This document shows, in pieces, positions 1-8,388 of a stretch of 46,508 bases of DNA. How positions within the stretch are numbered: the first letter of the stretch is position 1; each line of letters begins with the position of its first letter. A model generated the notes under the pieces. It was given only the letters and a program-made list of their open reading frames with translations, searched no databases and was not told where the DNA came from. This DNA is from Candidatus Moraniibacteriota bacterium. Its GTDB lineage: Bacteria; Patescibacteriota; Minisyncoccia; Moranbacterales; UBA11712. A program made the position numbers and the translations under genes. The DNA is taken from contig JAQUQQ010000003.1 in assembly GCA_028716005.1 (NCBI GenBank), forward strand, positions 1-46,508. The letters are read 5' to 3'.

Positions 1-144
1 GAAAATATAAACCAGAGCAGGAAGGACAATCCGGCTATGGCCGCTAAGGACAAAGACAGTTTGAAAAAAGTTTTGAGTGATTTCGTCAATCTTCTCAATT
101 ATTTTGCTCTCGAAAATTTTTCTTCCGAACAAAAAAAACACTAG
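1..144 (+). CDS. C-terminal end of an unidentified protein (5' truncated by window)
   Basis: Frame 1 open from base 1: ENINQSRKDNPAMAAKDKDSLKKVLSDFVNLLNYFALENFSSEQKKH*. Confidence 0.55.
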   Translation, partial: ENINQSRKDNPAMAAKDKDSLKKVLSDFVNLLNYFALENFSSEQKKH

Positions 145-298
145 AACTTTGGGCAAAACTCTTCGCAGGGAGTCTGGGAACGCAGCGGCCTTGGCGTTTT
201 CATGCTGTTGAAAAAGGCTCAAAAATTAGAGTTGATTGAAAAATCGAAGAAAAATTAATCTTTTATAGGATTGAACTTCAGCAAGAGCTGTTTTTTAT

Positions 299-327
299 TT
301 GCAAAAAGCCCAAAATTTGGCTAGAAT
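299..327 (+). promoter_or_regulatory. Sigma70-like promoter of lepA: TTGCAA-17-TAGAAT
   Basis: -10 ends 7 nt before the lepA ATG at 335. Confidence 0.6.
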
Positions 328-334
328 AGGCAAC

Positions 335-2161
335 ATGAATGACCAAAAAAACATCCGAAATTTTTGCATAATTGCCCATATAGATCACGGCAAGTCGACT
401 CTGGCCGACCGGATGATTGAAATCACAAAGACTGTTGAACAACGGAAGATGAAGGAGCAGCTTTTGGACAGCATGGATCTGGAACGGGAGCGCGGAATCA
501 CGATCAAGCTTCAACCTGTCAGGATGATTTATCATCTAAAAAATTCAAATACCAGATACCAGATACCAAATACCAAATACACACTTAACTTAATCGATAC
601 TCCCGGGCATGTTGATTTCGGCTACGAAGTTTCCCGGTCTCTGGCCGCCGTCGAGGGCGCGGTGCTTCTTGTCGACGCGTCCAAGGGCGTTCAGGCGCAG
701 ACAGTTGCCAACTTATACCAGGCCATTGAGCAAAACCTTGAGATAATCCCCGTTGTCAACAAAATCGACCTTCCGAACGCTGAAGTCGAAAAAACAAAAA
801 AAGAAATTGTGCATCTTCTGGGGTGCGAAAAAGAGGAGATTCTCGAGGCGAGCGGAAAAACAGGCGCGGGTGTTCCCGAAATTCTGGAAAAAATAGTGGA
901 AAAAATTCCGCCCCCAAAGGGCGAAAAGGGAAAACCGCTTCGGGCGCTCATTTTTGATTCAAAATACGATACGTATAAAGGGGTTCTCGCCTATGTGAGA
1001 ATAATCGACGGAGAAGTGAAAGCCGAGAATAAAATTGTGGCGATGGCGACCAAACAGGAAAGTTTGGTGATTGAAGTGGGACATTTTTCCCCGGACCTCG
1101 TGAAAACCGGCGCGTTGTCCCCCGGAGATATCGGCTACATCGCCACTGGTTTCAAAACTGTCGAAGATTGCCGGGTGGGCGATACGATCACAATCTCAAA
1201 TCTCAAATCCCAAATCCCAAGTCTGCCTGGTTACAAAGAAATAAAACCGGTGGTCTACGCCAGTTTTTATCCAAAAGAAGGCGACGACTACAATTTCATG
1301 CGCGACGCGCTGGGAAAATTGAAGCTGAATGACGCCGCTTTTGCCTTTGAGCCGGAATCGAATCTGGCGCTCGGCCGCGGTTTCCGGTGCGGATTTTTGG
1401 GGCTTCTTCACATGGAAATCATCCAAGAGCGCCTCAAGCGAGAGTTCGAAATTGATCCGGTCATCACAACTCCGAGCGTGGTTTATGAAGTGAAGACAAA
1501 AGGGCGGGAAGGAAAACTGCAAATTTTTTCTCCGCTTGAAATGCCTGACCCTTCGGTCATTGAATCGATTGAGGAGCCTTATGTGAAACTGGATATCATT
1601 TCCCCGTCAAAATATCTGGGCTCGATTATGGAGCTGATGCGAAATACGCGGGCTGAATACAAAAACACGGAATATATCGACGCCGAGCGCCTTATCCTCA
1701 CTTTCAATTCTCCTCTCACGGATGTGATCATTGATCTCCATGACAAGCTGAAAAGCGCTTCGTCCGGGTTTGCCTCAATGAACTACGAATTCACGGGATA
1801 CCGACCGAATGACCTTGTGAAACTTGACGTTCTCGTCGCCGGCGAGAAAGTGGACGCCTTTTCGCGCATCATTCCGCGCCAAAATTCGTTCGGCGAGGGA
1901 AAAGCGGTCGTGGAAAAACTGAAAGATTCAATTCCCCGGCAAAATTTTCAGGTGGCCATACAGGCGGCCATCGGCGGAAAAATCATCGCCCGCGAGACTT
2001 TGAAAGCCTTCCGAAAAGACGTGACGGCCAAACTCTATGGCGGAGACGTCACCCGAAAACGGAAACTTCTTGAAAAACAGAAAAAAGGCAAAAAAAAGAT
2101 GACCCAGTCTGGAAGAGTCGAGATCCCGAGCTCGGCCTTTTTGGCGGTTTTGAGAAAATAG
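335..2161 (+). CDS. lepA: Elongation factor 4 (LepA) GTPase
   Basis: AHIDHGKSTLADR, DSMDLERERGITIK, DTPGHVDFGYEVSRSL, NKIDLP, typical C-terminus; ATG at 335 preferred over TTG at 299. Confidence 0.97.
   Translation: MNDQKNIRNFCIIAHIDHGKSTLADRMIEITKTVEQRKMKEQLLDSMDLERERGITIKLQPVRMIYHLKNSNTRYQIPNTKYTLNLIDTPGHVDFGYEVSRSLAAVEGAVLLVDASKGVQAQTVANLYQAIEQNLEIIPVVNKIDLPNAEVEKTKKEIVHLLGCEKEEILEASGKTGAGVPEILEKIVEKIPPPKGEKGKPLRALIFDSKYDTYKGVLAYVRIIDGEVKAENKIVAMATKQESLVIEVGHFSPDLVKTGALSPGDIGYIATGFKTVEDCRVGDTITISNLKSQIPSLPGYKEIKPVVYASFYPKEGDDYNFMRDALGKLKLNDAAFAFEPESNLALGRGFRCGFLGLLHMEIIQERLKREFEIDPVITTPSVVYEVKTKGREGKLQIFSPLEMPDPSVIESIEEPYVKLDIISPSKYLGSIMELMRNTRAEYKNTEYIDAERLILTFNSPLTDVIIDLHDKLKSASSGFASMNYEFTGYRPNDLVKLDVLVAGEKVDAFSRIIPRQNSFGEGKAVVEKLKDSIPRQNFQVAIQAAIGGKIIARETLKAFRKDVTAKLYGGDVTRKRKLLEKQKKGKKKMTQSGRVEIPSSAFLAVLRK
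547..581 (+). repeat. Tandem heptamer array (AAATACC/AGATACC)x5 inside lepA
   Basis: AAATACC AGATACC AGATACC AAATACC AAATACA. Confidence 0.9.
1192..1219 (+). repeat. Tandem heptamer array (AATCTCA/AATCCCA)x4 inside lepA
   Basis: AATCTCA AATCTCA AATCCCA AATCCCA. Confidence 0.9.
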
Positions 2162-2177
2162 CCTTTTGTGGTAATAT

Positions 2178-2294
2178 ATGCTCATGCAAAGAAGACATCG
2201 GAAGAAGATAAGAATAATTTGGATAGTAATCACAGTTCTTGCCGTGCTGTCGATGGTGGCTTTCACGGTTGCCCCACTTATAAACAATTTCTAG
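2178..2294 (+). CDS. 38-aa single-TM microprotein (not in supplied ORF track)
   Basis: MLMQRRHRKKIRIIWIVITVLAVLSMVAFTVAPLINNF*; basic N-terminus plus one TM; ends 1 nt before the next ATG. Confidence 0.6.
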   Translation: MLMQRRHRKKIRIIWIVITVLAVLSMVAFTVAPLINNF

Positions 2295-2295
2295 G

Positions 2296-2724
2296 ATGGT
2301 TCAAAGGAGAAAAAAATCGGAACAAAACAGAAAGAGCGTCAAATTTTTTTCCGGGCTTTTTTTTCTCGCCGGGCTTGCGGTTTTGGTGATAATAGGCATT
2401 TCCCTCGGAAAAGAAACCTACCGCAAAAGGCAAATCCAGAAGGAAATTGAAAATCTTCAAGGCGATATCCAAAAAGTCGGCCAGGAAAACAGCGATTTGA
2501 ACAATTTGATTTCCTATCTCTCAAGCCAGGAATTTCAGGAAAAAGAAGCGAGAGAAAAGCTGAATCTGCAAAAAGACGATGAAAAAATGATAGTCCTGCG
2601 GAAAGACGTTGCGCCTCAAAATGGCCAGCAAGCGAATGAAAACGCGAAAAGTGCCGAGACAACGGAAGACAATACTCCCAACTGGAAAAAATGGCTCGGA
2701 TTATTTTTTTCCAAAGAAAATTAA
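2296..2724 (+). CDS. Septum formation initiator family protein (FtsB/DivIC-like)
   Basis: N-terminal TM followed by a coiled coil, then EAREKLNLQKDDEKMIVL. Confidence 0.75.
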   Translation: MVQRRKKSEQNRKSVKFFSGLFFLAGLAVLVIIGISLGKETYRKRQIQKEIENLQGDIQKVGQENSDLNNLISYLSSQEFQEKEAREKLNLQKDDEKMIVLRKDVAPQNGQQANENAKSAETTEDNTPNWKKWLGLFFSKEN

Positions 2725-2746
2725 TGATCCATAAACCAAAATTGCC

Positions 2747-3802
2747 ATGACAAAAAAAAATCAGCATCAAAAAACAAAGCATCTCGCGGTTTGGGTTGTT
2801 CTCGCCGCGGTGTTCATTTTCGTGGCTCTGGCCGGACTTGTCTTCGGGGTTTATCGTTTCAACTCAAACAATCGTTTTCTGACTGCGGCGGAAAAGGCCA
2901 TCCCTTTCCCGGCTTTATACATAAAGGGAACGGGATTTGTGAGCATCGGCGAAATAAAAGAAGACAACCGGGCGATCAAAAAATTCTATGAATCCCAGGA
3001 TTTCGACAAAGTCGGGATGCGCGTTGATTTTGGCACCGAGCAGGGCGAAAAAAGACTCAAAGTGACGGAAAAGGGGATTATCAACAAACTAGTTGAGAAC
3101 AAAGTTGTAGTCGCTCTGGCAGAAAAACGGGGCATCAGGATAAGCGACGCGATGGTGGACCAGCAGGTCAACGCAAGCATAGACCAATTTGGCAACCGCC
3201 AAAATTTGATGAGCGATCTGGCGCGTCTCTATGGCTGGAGCCTTGATGATTTCAAGCAAAAAGTTGTGAAACCGGAACTTTATGCCGATAAGCTCGCGGA
3301 AGTTTATGCGAGTGAAATTGATGTTTCAAAGCAAGAAGAAAAAATAAATTCGGTGTTGAGCAGAGTAGCCACGAAAAAAGAAGATTTTGCGAAAGTGGCC
3401 GCCGAAGTTTCTGAAGGAGAGAGCGCCAAAAACGGCGGGGATCTCGGCTGGTCGACTGAAAGCCAGCTTGTTCCTGAAATTTCCGAAAAAGCTTTTGCCA
3501 TGCTAGTCGGGGAGGTCAGCCCGGTGATCAAAAGCTCACTTGGTTTTCATATTATAAAATTGGAAGAGAAAAAAGCTGAAGACGGCGAAAATATGGTCCA
3601 TATTCGCCAAATCTTCGTGAAGACTGTCACTTTCGGCGATTGGCTTCTGGAGCAGATGAAAAAATATAGTGTAGCTGTTTTTCTTCAAGATTATCAGTGG
3701 AACGCGAATACCGCCAGAGTTGAATTCCGGGACAAAGCCATGCAGGATTTTGAAAACAATCTTGACGTGAATTCCCAGGGTGATCCGTCCGTGTTTTTCT
3801 AG
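2747..3802 (+). CDS. Membrane-anchored PPIC/parvulin-type peptidyl-prolyl isomerase (SurA/PrsA-like)
   Basis: N-terminal TM; GGDLGWSTESQLVPEISEKAFAMLVGEVSPVIKSSLGFHIIKLEEK. Confidence 0.85.
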   Translation: MTKKNQHQKTKHLAVWVVLAAVFIFVALAGLVFGVYRFNSNNRFLTAAEKAIPFPALYIKGTGFVSIGEIKEDNRAIKKFYESQDFDKVGMRVDFGTEQGEKRLKVTEKGIINKLVENKVVVALAEKRGIRISDAMVDQQVNASIDQFGNRQNLMSDLARLYGWSLDDFKQKVVKPELYADKLAEVYASEIDVSKQEEKINSVLSRVATKKEDFAKVAAEVSEGESAKNGGDLGWSTESQLVPEISEKAFAMLVGEVSPVIKSSLGFHIIKLEEKKAEDGENMVHIRQIFVKTVTFGDWLLEQMKKYSVAVFLQDYQWNANTARVEFRDKAMQDFENNLDVNSQGDPSVFF

Positions 3803-3818
3803 AATAAAAAGACGAATC

Positions 3819-3848
3819 AAAAAATCGGCTTTGCAGCCGATTTTTTTT
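3819..3848 (+). terminator. Intrinsic terminator
   Basis: AATCGGCT-TTGC-AGCCGATT followed by T-run. Confidence 0.8.
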
Positions 3849-3871
3849 GAGCCGATGGCCGGGATCGCCCT

Positions 3872-3893
3872 CCTCCGCCAACGCTTCGGCGGG
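3872..3893. repeat. REP-like GC palindrome
   Basis: TCCGCCAACGCTTCGGCGGG. Confidence 0.6.
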
Positions 3894-3925
3894 TAAAAAC
3901 CGTTGATAAAATAATCTTATACAAG

Positions 3926-3998
3926 AGCCGCCTCCGAGATTCGAACTCGGGACCTTCACTTTACGAAAGTGCTGCTCTACCAGCTGAGCTAAGGCGGC
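3926..3998 (-). tRNA. tRNA-Thr(CGT)
   Basis: GCCGCCTTAGCTCAGCTGGTAGAGCAGCACTTTCGTAAAGTGAAGGTCCCGAGTTCGAATCTCGGAGGCGGC; anticodon CGT; no encoded CCA. Confidence 0.93.
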
Positions 3999-4022
3999 GG
4001 TTAAATATCTACCAACTGCTTG

Positions 4023-4049
4023 CCCGCCAAAGCTTTAGCGTCGGCGGGA
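4023..4049. repeat. REP-like GC palindrome between tRNA genes
   Basis: CCCGCCAAAGCTTTAGCGTCGGCGGG. Confidence 0.65.
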
Positions 4050-4075
4050 GCTACATCGGCTTGTGTAAAATTTTG

Positions 4076-4146
4076 AGCGAGTGATGGGAATCGAACCCAC
4101 GACTCAACCTTGGGAAGGTCGTGTATTACCATTATACTACACTCGC
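4076..4146 (-). tRNA. tRNA-Gly(CCC)
   Basis: GCGAGTGTAGTATAATGGTAATACACGACCTTCCCAAGGTTGAGTCGTGGGTTCGATTCCCATCACTCGC; anticodon CCC; no encoded CCA. Confidence 0.93.
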
Positions 4147-4150
4147 ATAT

Positions 4151-4221
4151 CAACCTTGCTCGTCCGCCAAAGCGTAGCGTCGGCGGAGGAAGGTTGTGTT
4201 CTACTGCTGAACTAATCCCGT
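4151..4221 (-). pseudogene. Broken tRNA-Gly-like gene interrupted in the anticodon loop by a REP-like palindrome; T-arm and 3' acceptor missing
   Basis: ACGGGATTAGTTCAGCAGTAGAACACAACCTTCC|TCCGCCGACGCTACGCTTTGGCGGACGAG|CAAGGTTG. Confidence 0.6.
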
Positions 4222-4291
4222 AAGCACAAACAAATTATACCAACTTTTCCGATTATGGCAATATACGCGAGATTATGTTAAAATAAAATCG

Positions 4292-5369
4292 ATGCAGGAA
4301 ATCATTTCCAAAATCGAAGATTTGAAAAATAAGATCACCCTCGTGGGTGACCGTCTTTGACTTGCCGGAAAAGGGGAAAAGAATAAAGCATCTTGAAAAA
4401 GAAACGGAGCGGGAAAATTTTTGGCAGGACGCCGAATCGGCCAAAAAGATAATGCAGGAACTTGAGACTCTCCGCGGTGAAATTCGCGAGGCAAGCGAAC
4501 TGGAAACGGAAATAGCGAATCTCGCCGAAATGGTCCAGATCGCCGGCAATGACGAGGAACTCAAAAAAGAAATTGCGAAAAAATTGGCGGAAATTGAAAA
4601 AAGATCGGAAAAACTTGAATTTGAAACATTGTTTCAGGGAAAATATGACCGCCGCAATGCCATCCTTTCCATTCACAGCGGAACAGGGGGAACAGACGCC
4701 CAAGACTGGGCGGAAATGCTTCTCCGGATGTATCTGCGCTACGCCGAGCGGAAGAAATGGAAAGCCAAGATTATTTCCGAGACGCGGGGCCAGGAAGCCG
4801 GGATAAAAAGCGCGACACTGGAAATTGACGGCCCGCTGGCCTATGGACACCTCAAAGCGGAAGCGGGTGTGCACCGCTTGGTGCGCCTTTCGCCGTTCAA
4901 CTCGAATAATCTCCGGCAAACATCATTCGCTTTGGTTGAAATTTTACCCGAAATTGATAAAATAGAAGAAGTTGAAATAAATCCGGCTGATTTGAGAATT
5001 GACACCTTCCGGGCGGGAGGCGCCGGAGGCCAGCACGTGAACAAAACTTCGAGTGCGGCGCGCATAACCCACATCCCGACCGGACTCTCTGCCAGCTCCC
5101 AAAGCGAACGCAGCCAGCTTCAAAACAAAGAGCAAGCAATGAAAATTCTGAAAGCCAAACTGAACCAGAGATATCTCAAAGAACAGGAAGAAAAAGAAAA
5201 AAAACTGAAAGGCAAACACATTGAAGTCCAGTGGGGAAGCCAGATTCGTTCCTATGTTCTGCACCCCTACAAACTCGTCAAAGACCATCGCACCAAGTTC
5301 GAGTCCAAAAATCCGGAAGAAGTTCTGGACGGAAAGATTGATGAATTCATTGAGGCGTATTTGAAATAA
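4292..5369 (+). CDS. prfB: Peptide chain release factor 2 with programmed +1 frameshift at CTT TGA C (4355-4361)
   Basis: Frame 0 MQEIISKIEDLKNKITLVGDRL-TGA, then +1 frame DLPEKGKRIKHLEKE...; RF signature RAGGAGGQHVNKTSSAARITH. Confidence 0.93.
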
Positions 5370-5379
5370 AAATAAAAAA

Positions 5380-5400
5380 TTTCGCGTTGCGCCTTGCGCG
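5380..5400. repeat. Short degenerate heptamer array (TTTCGCG TTGCGCC TTGCGCG) upstream of ftsE
   Basis: Three 7-nt units. Confidence 0.45.
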
Positions 5401-5417
5401 TTTTGGTTATACAATCC

Positions 5418-6107
5418 ATGATTGAATTCAAAAACGTAAAAAAAATATACACCGGCGGCATAATGAACACTATCGCGCTAGACGACGTGAGTTTTTTGAT
5501 TGAAGAGAAAGAGTTTGTTTCATTTGTCGGGCACAGCGGAGCGGGGAAATCAACAATTCTGAAACTGATTTATGCCGAAGAAAAGCCGACCTCGGGCGAA
5601 GTCCTTTTCAATGGAGAAGATATTGCCAATATAAAACCGAAAGACATGCCCCTCCACCGCCGCCGCATCGGGACCGTTTTTCAAGATTTCAAACTGCTTC
5701 AAAAGAAAACGGTTTTTGAAAATGTCGCTTTTGCGCTTGAAGTTTCGGGCTATCCCAACAGCGAAATTCAAAAAAGCGTTCCTCAAATCATTGAGATAGT
5801 GGGTCTTTCCAACAAAGCCGAAAATTATCCTCATGAAATTTCCGGAGGTGAAAAACAGCGGGTGGCCATCGCTCGGGCGCTGGTCCACCGTCCGGCGCTG
5901 ATCATCGCCGACGAGCCGACCGGAAACCTCGATCCCATCAGCGCGTGGGGAATCATCCAGTTGCTTCTCAAAATCAACAAACTCGGAACAACCGTGATTC
6001 TGGCGACTCACGACAAGGAAGTCGTCAACAACATCAAAAGACGCGTCATCACCCTTGATCAAGGAAGAATAATAAGAGATCATAGCAAAGGACGCTACGC
6101 CATATGA
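5418..6107 (+). CDS. ftsE: Cell division ATP-binding protein FtsE
   Basis: Walker [43 protein letters not shown]. Confidence 0.93.
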   Translation: MIEFKNVKKIYTGGIMNTIALDDVSFLIEEKEFVSFVGHSGAGKSTILKLIYAEEKPTSGEVLFNGEDIANIKPKDMPLHRRRIGTVFQDFKLLQKKTVFENVAFALEVSGYPNSEIQKSVPQIIEIVGLSNKAENYPHEISGGEKQRVAIARALVHRPALIIADEPTGNLDPISAWGIIQLLLKINKLGTTVILATHDKEVVNNIKRRVITLDQGRIIRDHSKGRYAI

Positions 6108-7015
6108 TAATCCTCACCCTCACCAGAACTTTCAAGGCCGGTTTTCAAAATTTCTTTCGAAATGGGTCTTTGACCGTGGCCGCCGTCAGCATTCTGACTT
6201 TGGCGCTTCTCATCATCAGCGTCATTCTGGTGATTTCGATCAGCGCCAATATGGGACTCAAATATGTCCAGGACAAAATTGATATCCGTGTCTATTTCAA
6301 AAGTGATGTCGCGGAGCAGGACGTGATGTCTTTCCGCTCCGAAGTGCAAAAATACAAAGAAGTCAAAGCCGCCGAATATATTTCCAAAAACAAAGCTCTC
6401 GATGATTTCAAGGCGGCCAATGCCGGAAAACCGGACATTCTGAAAGCCGTTGAGGCGGTTGAAGAAAATCCGCTTCTGGCCTCGGTCAACATCAAAGCCG
6501 CCAATCCGGAGCAGTATGACGTCATTGCCAAATCAATTGAAAATTCGAGCTATCGAAACGACATCGCCAGCATCAACTATCAGCAATACAAGCTCGTTAT
6601 CGATCGTTTCAACTCAACCATCAAAACAATCCGGAAGACCGGGGCGTTTCTTTTCATTTTGTTTTCTCTTATCGCGATTCTCATCACTTTCAACGTCATC
6701 CGGATGACGATCTTCAACCACGGCACGGAAATTGAAATAATGCGCCTCGTGGGCGCTTCAAACAATTTCATCCGCCTGCCGTTTGTTTTTGAAGGCGTGA
6801 TTTATGGCATTTTCGCGGCGGTGATCTCGATTATTCTTCTTTTCCCGATCATGAAAATTGTCACTCCGTATGTGGTCGGATCAGCTTATATCCAGATCAT
6901 TCAGACTGATTTCACGCGGTATTTCGTTTTGATTTTTCTCGCCCAGCTTGTCGTGGGCGTTCTTCTCGGAATCGTCTCGAGCATCCTCGCGATCAGAAGA
7001 TATTTGAAGGTATAA
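6104..7015 (+). CDS. ftsX: Cell division protein FtsX (permease)
   Basis: 4-nt ATGA overlap with ftsE; four-TM FtsX architecture, TEIEIMRLVGASNNFIRLPFVFEG. Confidence 0.92.
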   Translation: MIILTLTRTFKAGFQNFFRNGSLTVAAVSILTLALLIISVILVISISANMGLKYVQDKIDIRVYFKSDVAEQDVMSFRSEVQKYKEVKAAEYISKNKALDDFKAANAGKPDILKAVEAVEENPLLASVNIKAANPEQYDVIAKSIENSSYRNDIASINYQQYKLVIDRFNSTIKTIRKTGAFLFILFSLIAILITFNVIRMTIFNHGTEIEIMRLVGASNNFIRLPFVFEGVIYGIFAAVISIILLFPIMKIVTPYVVGSAYIQIIQTDFTRYFVLIFLAQLVVGVLLGIVSSILAIRRYLKV

Positions 7016-7034
7016 ATTTATTCTTCTGCCATGC

Positions 7035-7066
7035 AAAAAATTACGTAACCGGTTACGTAATTTTTT
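7035..7066. terminator. 32-nt perfect loopless palindrome, probable bidirectional terminator after ftsX
   Basis: AAAAAATTACGTAACC/GGTTACGTAATTTTTT. Confidence 0.7.
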
Positions 7067-7087
7067 ATAGCTGAGGTTATGCGAAAA

Positions 7088-7116
7088 TTTGCCCCAACAT
7101 TGAATGTTGGGGCAAA
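7088..7116. repeat. Perfect palindrome, 14-bp arms
   Basis: TTTGCCCCAACATT-G-AATGTTGGGGCAAA. Confidence 0.85.
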
Positions 7117-7188
7117 ATAAAACCCTCGCAGACAGGTCGGCGAGGGAGTGTTGAGTTGACGTTGTCAGATGACGTTGTGCCGCCATAC

Positions 7189-7725
7189 TCATTTATTTAA
7201 GCTGACGGGCAAGTCATTCATGGGCAGCTGAACATCCGATGGCCAATCTCGCTCATTGCAAGTAATAATTGCATAGAGCACATTGTTGTCAATCAGTTTT
7301 TGAATGGACGTTTCATTGTGAAACCTGGTGAAGCCGCCGGATTTTAGGATAAATCGTATCGTCGGCACAACTTCCCGAGAATTCGGAACGGGATTTACCC
7401 GTATCCGGTTCCAAGCGAGACGATTCGGAGAAAAACTGCCATCGTTTGTCTTCCAGTAGAAATGAATGAAAAAATCCGTCTTTGTTGATCCTTCGCCGAC
7501 AATGGCTCCGGCTATCATAAAATACGCGCCACCGATCGACCATTTCGAGTCAGAACTGGAAAAGTTTAGCATTTTTCGGAGAGTTCTTTCCCCTCCAAAT
7601 ATATTTTCCAGAGACTTTTTTGAGTCGTTGTCAGTTTTTATTGCTTGCATGTAGCCAAGGATTAAAAAACCGACAAAACCAAAGATCAACAACCAAATAA
7701 CCCAATGCAATTTTTTAGGTGCCAT
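7189..7725 (-). CDS. Hypothetical protein with N-terminal TM
   Basis: 178-aa ORF, MAPKKLHWVIWLLIFGFVGFLILGYMQ... Confidence 0.65.
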   Translation of the reverse strand: MAPKKLHWVIWLLIFGFVGFLILGYMQAIKTDNDSKKSLENIFGGERTLRKMLNFSSSDSKWSIGGAYFMIAGAIVGEGSTKTDFFIHFYWKTNDGSFSPNRLAWNRIRVNPVPNSREVVPTIRFILKSGGFTRFHNETSIQKLIDNNVLYAIITCNERDWPSDVQLPMNDLPVSLNK

Positions 7726-7922
7726 TCCTGACCTCCAATTGTTTTATTTAGATTTGCACGCAGTCCTGTGAAAAGAACTAAAGCGTTATCGAAACAATGT
7801 TTAACAATGTTTCATGATAACTATATATTATAAACAAAAAAATATGATTTTGTCAAGCTTAGTCTCAAAATTTGCCTTTCTTAAGGCCTTTTCGCTTATT
7901 CACGCCGCGAAAAATCTTTTAC

Positions 7923-7941
7923 CCTAACATTAAATGTTAGG
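7923..7941. repeat. Palindrome related to 7088-7116
   Basis: CCTAACATT-A-AATGTTAGG. Confidence 0.8.
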
Positions 7942-8008
7942 CTAGAATAAAAATACGTATGTAAATACGTAATTTTTTAAAGCTGCGGTTGTGGAAAAAA
8001 CTTCGAGT

Positions 8009-8326
8009 CTATTCAGCGCGATCCTCGCGACTCCATTGTCTCTTTATTGATTGATCCCAAAGGTCAGATCTTTTCCACCAACCTTGCATAATTATTTCTT
8101 CGCCTTTCTCAATGTGATGTTCAAGATCAAAAATTTGACCTTGCAAAGTTTCCATTCTTATTTCATCTTCGGAAGCTTCAGCGATTTTGAGCTCAATATT
8201 CAGTTGCTCGAGAAGCTTTTTCAGATGTTCAATTTCCAACTCCATTCGCTCTTGAAGTTTTGAAACATCTTCTTCTTTTTGGTCTATCCCGCGTTCGATG
8301 GGTATTGTTTTTTCTTTATCGATCAT
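8009..8326 (-). CDS. Hypothetical coiled-coil protein
   Basis: 105 aa, rich in E/K/L heptads. Confidence 0.6.
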   Translation of the reverse strand: MIDKEKTIPIERGIDQKEEDVSKLQERMELEIEHLKKLLEQLNIELKIAEASEDEIRMETLQGQIFDLEHHIEKGEEIIMQGWWKRSDLWDQSIKRQWSREDRAE

Positions 8327-8388
8327 AAGTATAAATTTAATTTGCTGCGAATATGGGATGATGATTGAACTTATTTTAACGTTTAATA

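Noticed and set aside
691-951. Antisense ORFs throughout (e.g. 691-951 -, 1196-1522 -, 4335-4919 -, 6095-6349 -, 38357-39130 -)
   Set aside because: They mirror strongly coding genes on the other strand, with low-complexity F/R/S-rich translations and no family signatures.
2168-2389. 73-aa ORF MVIYAHAKKTSEEDKN...
   Set aside because: Overlaps the more plausible 38-aa TM microprotein and the start of the FtsB-like gene in another frame; translation looks non-protein-like.
4347-5369. RF2 starting at 4347 as in the ORF track
   Set aside because: The CTT TGA C site and the in-frame upstream ATG at 4292 show the gene starts earlier and uses +1 frameshifting.
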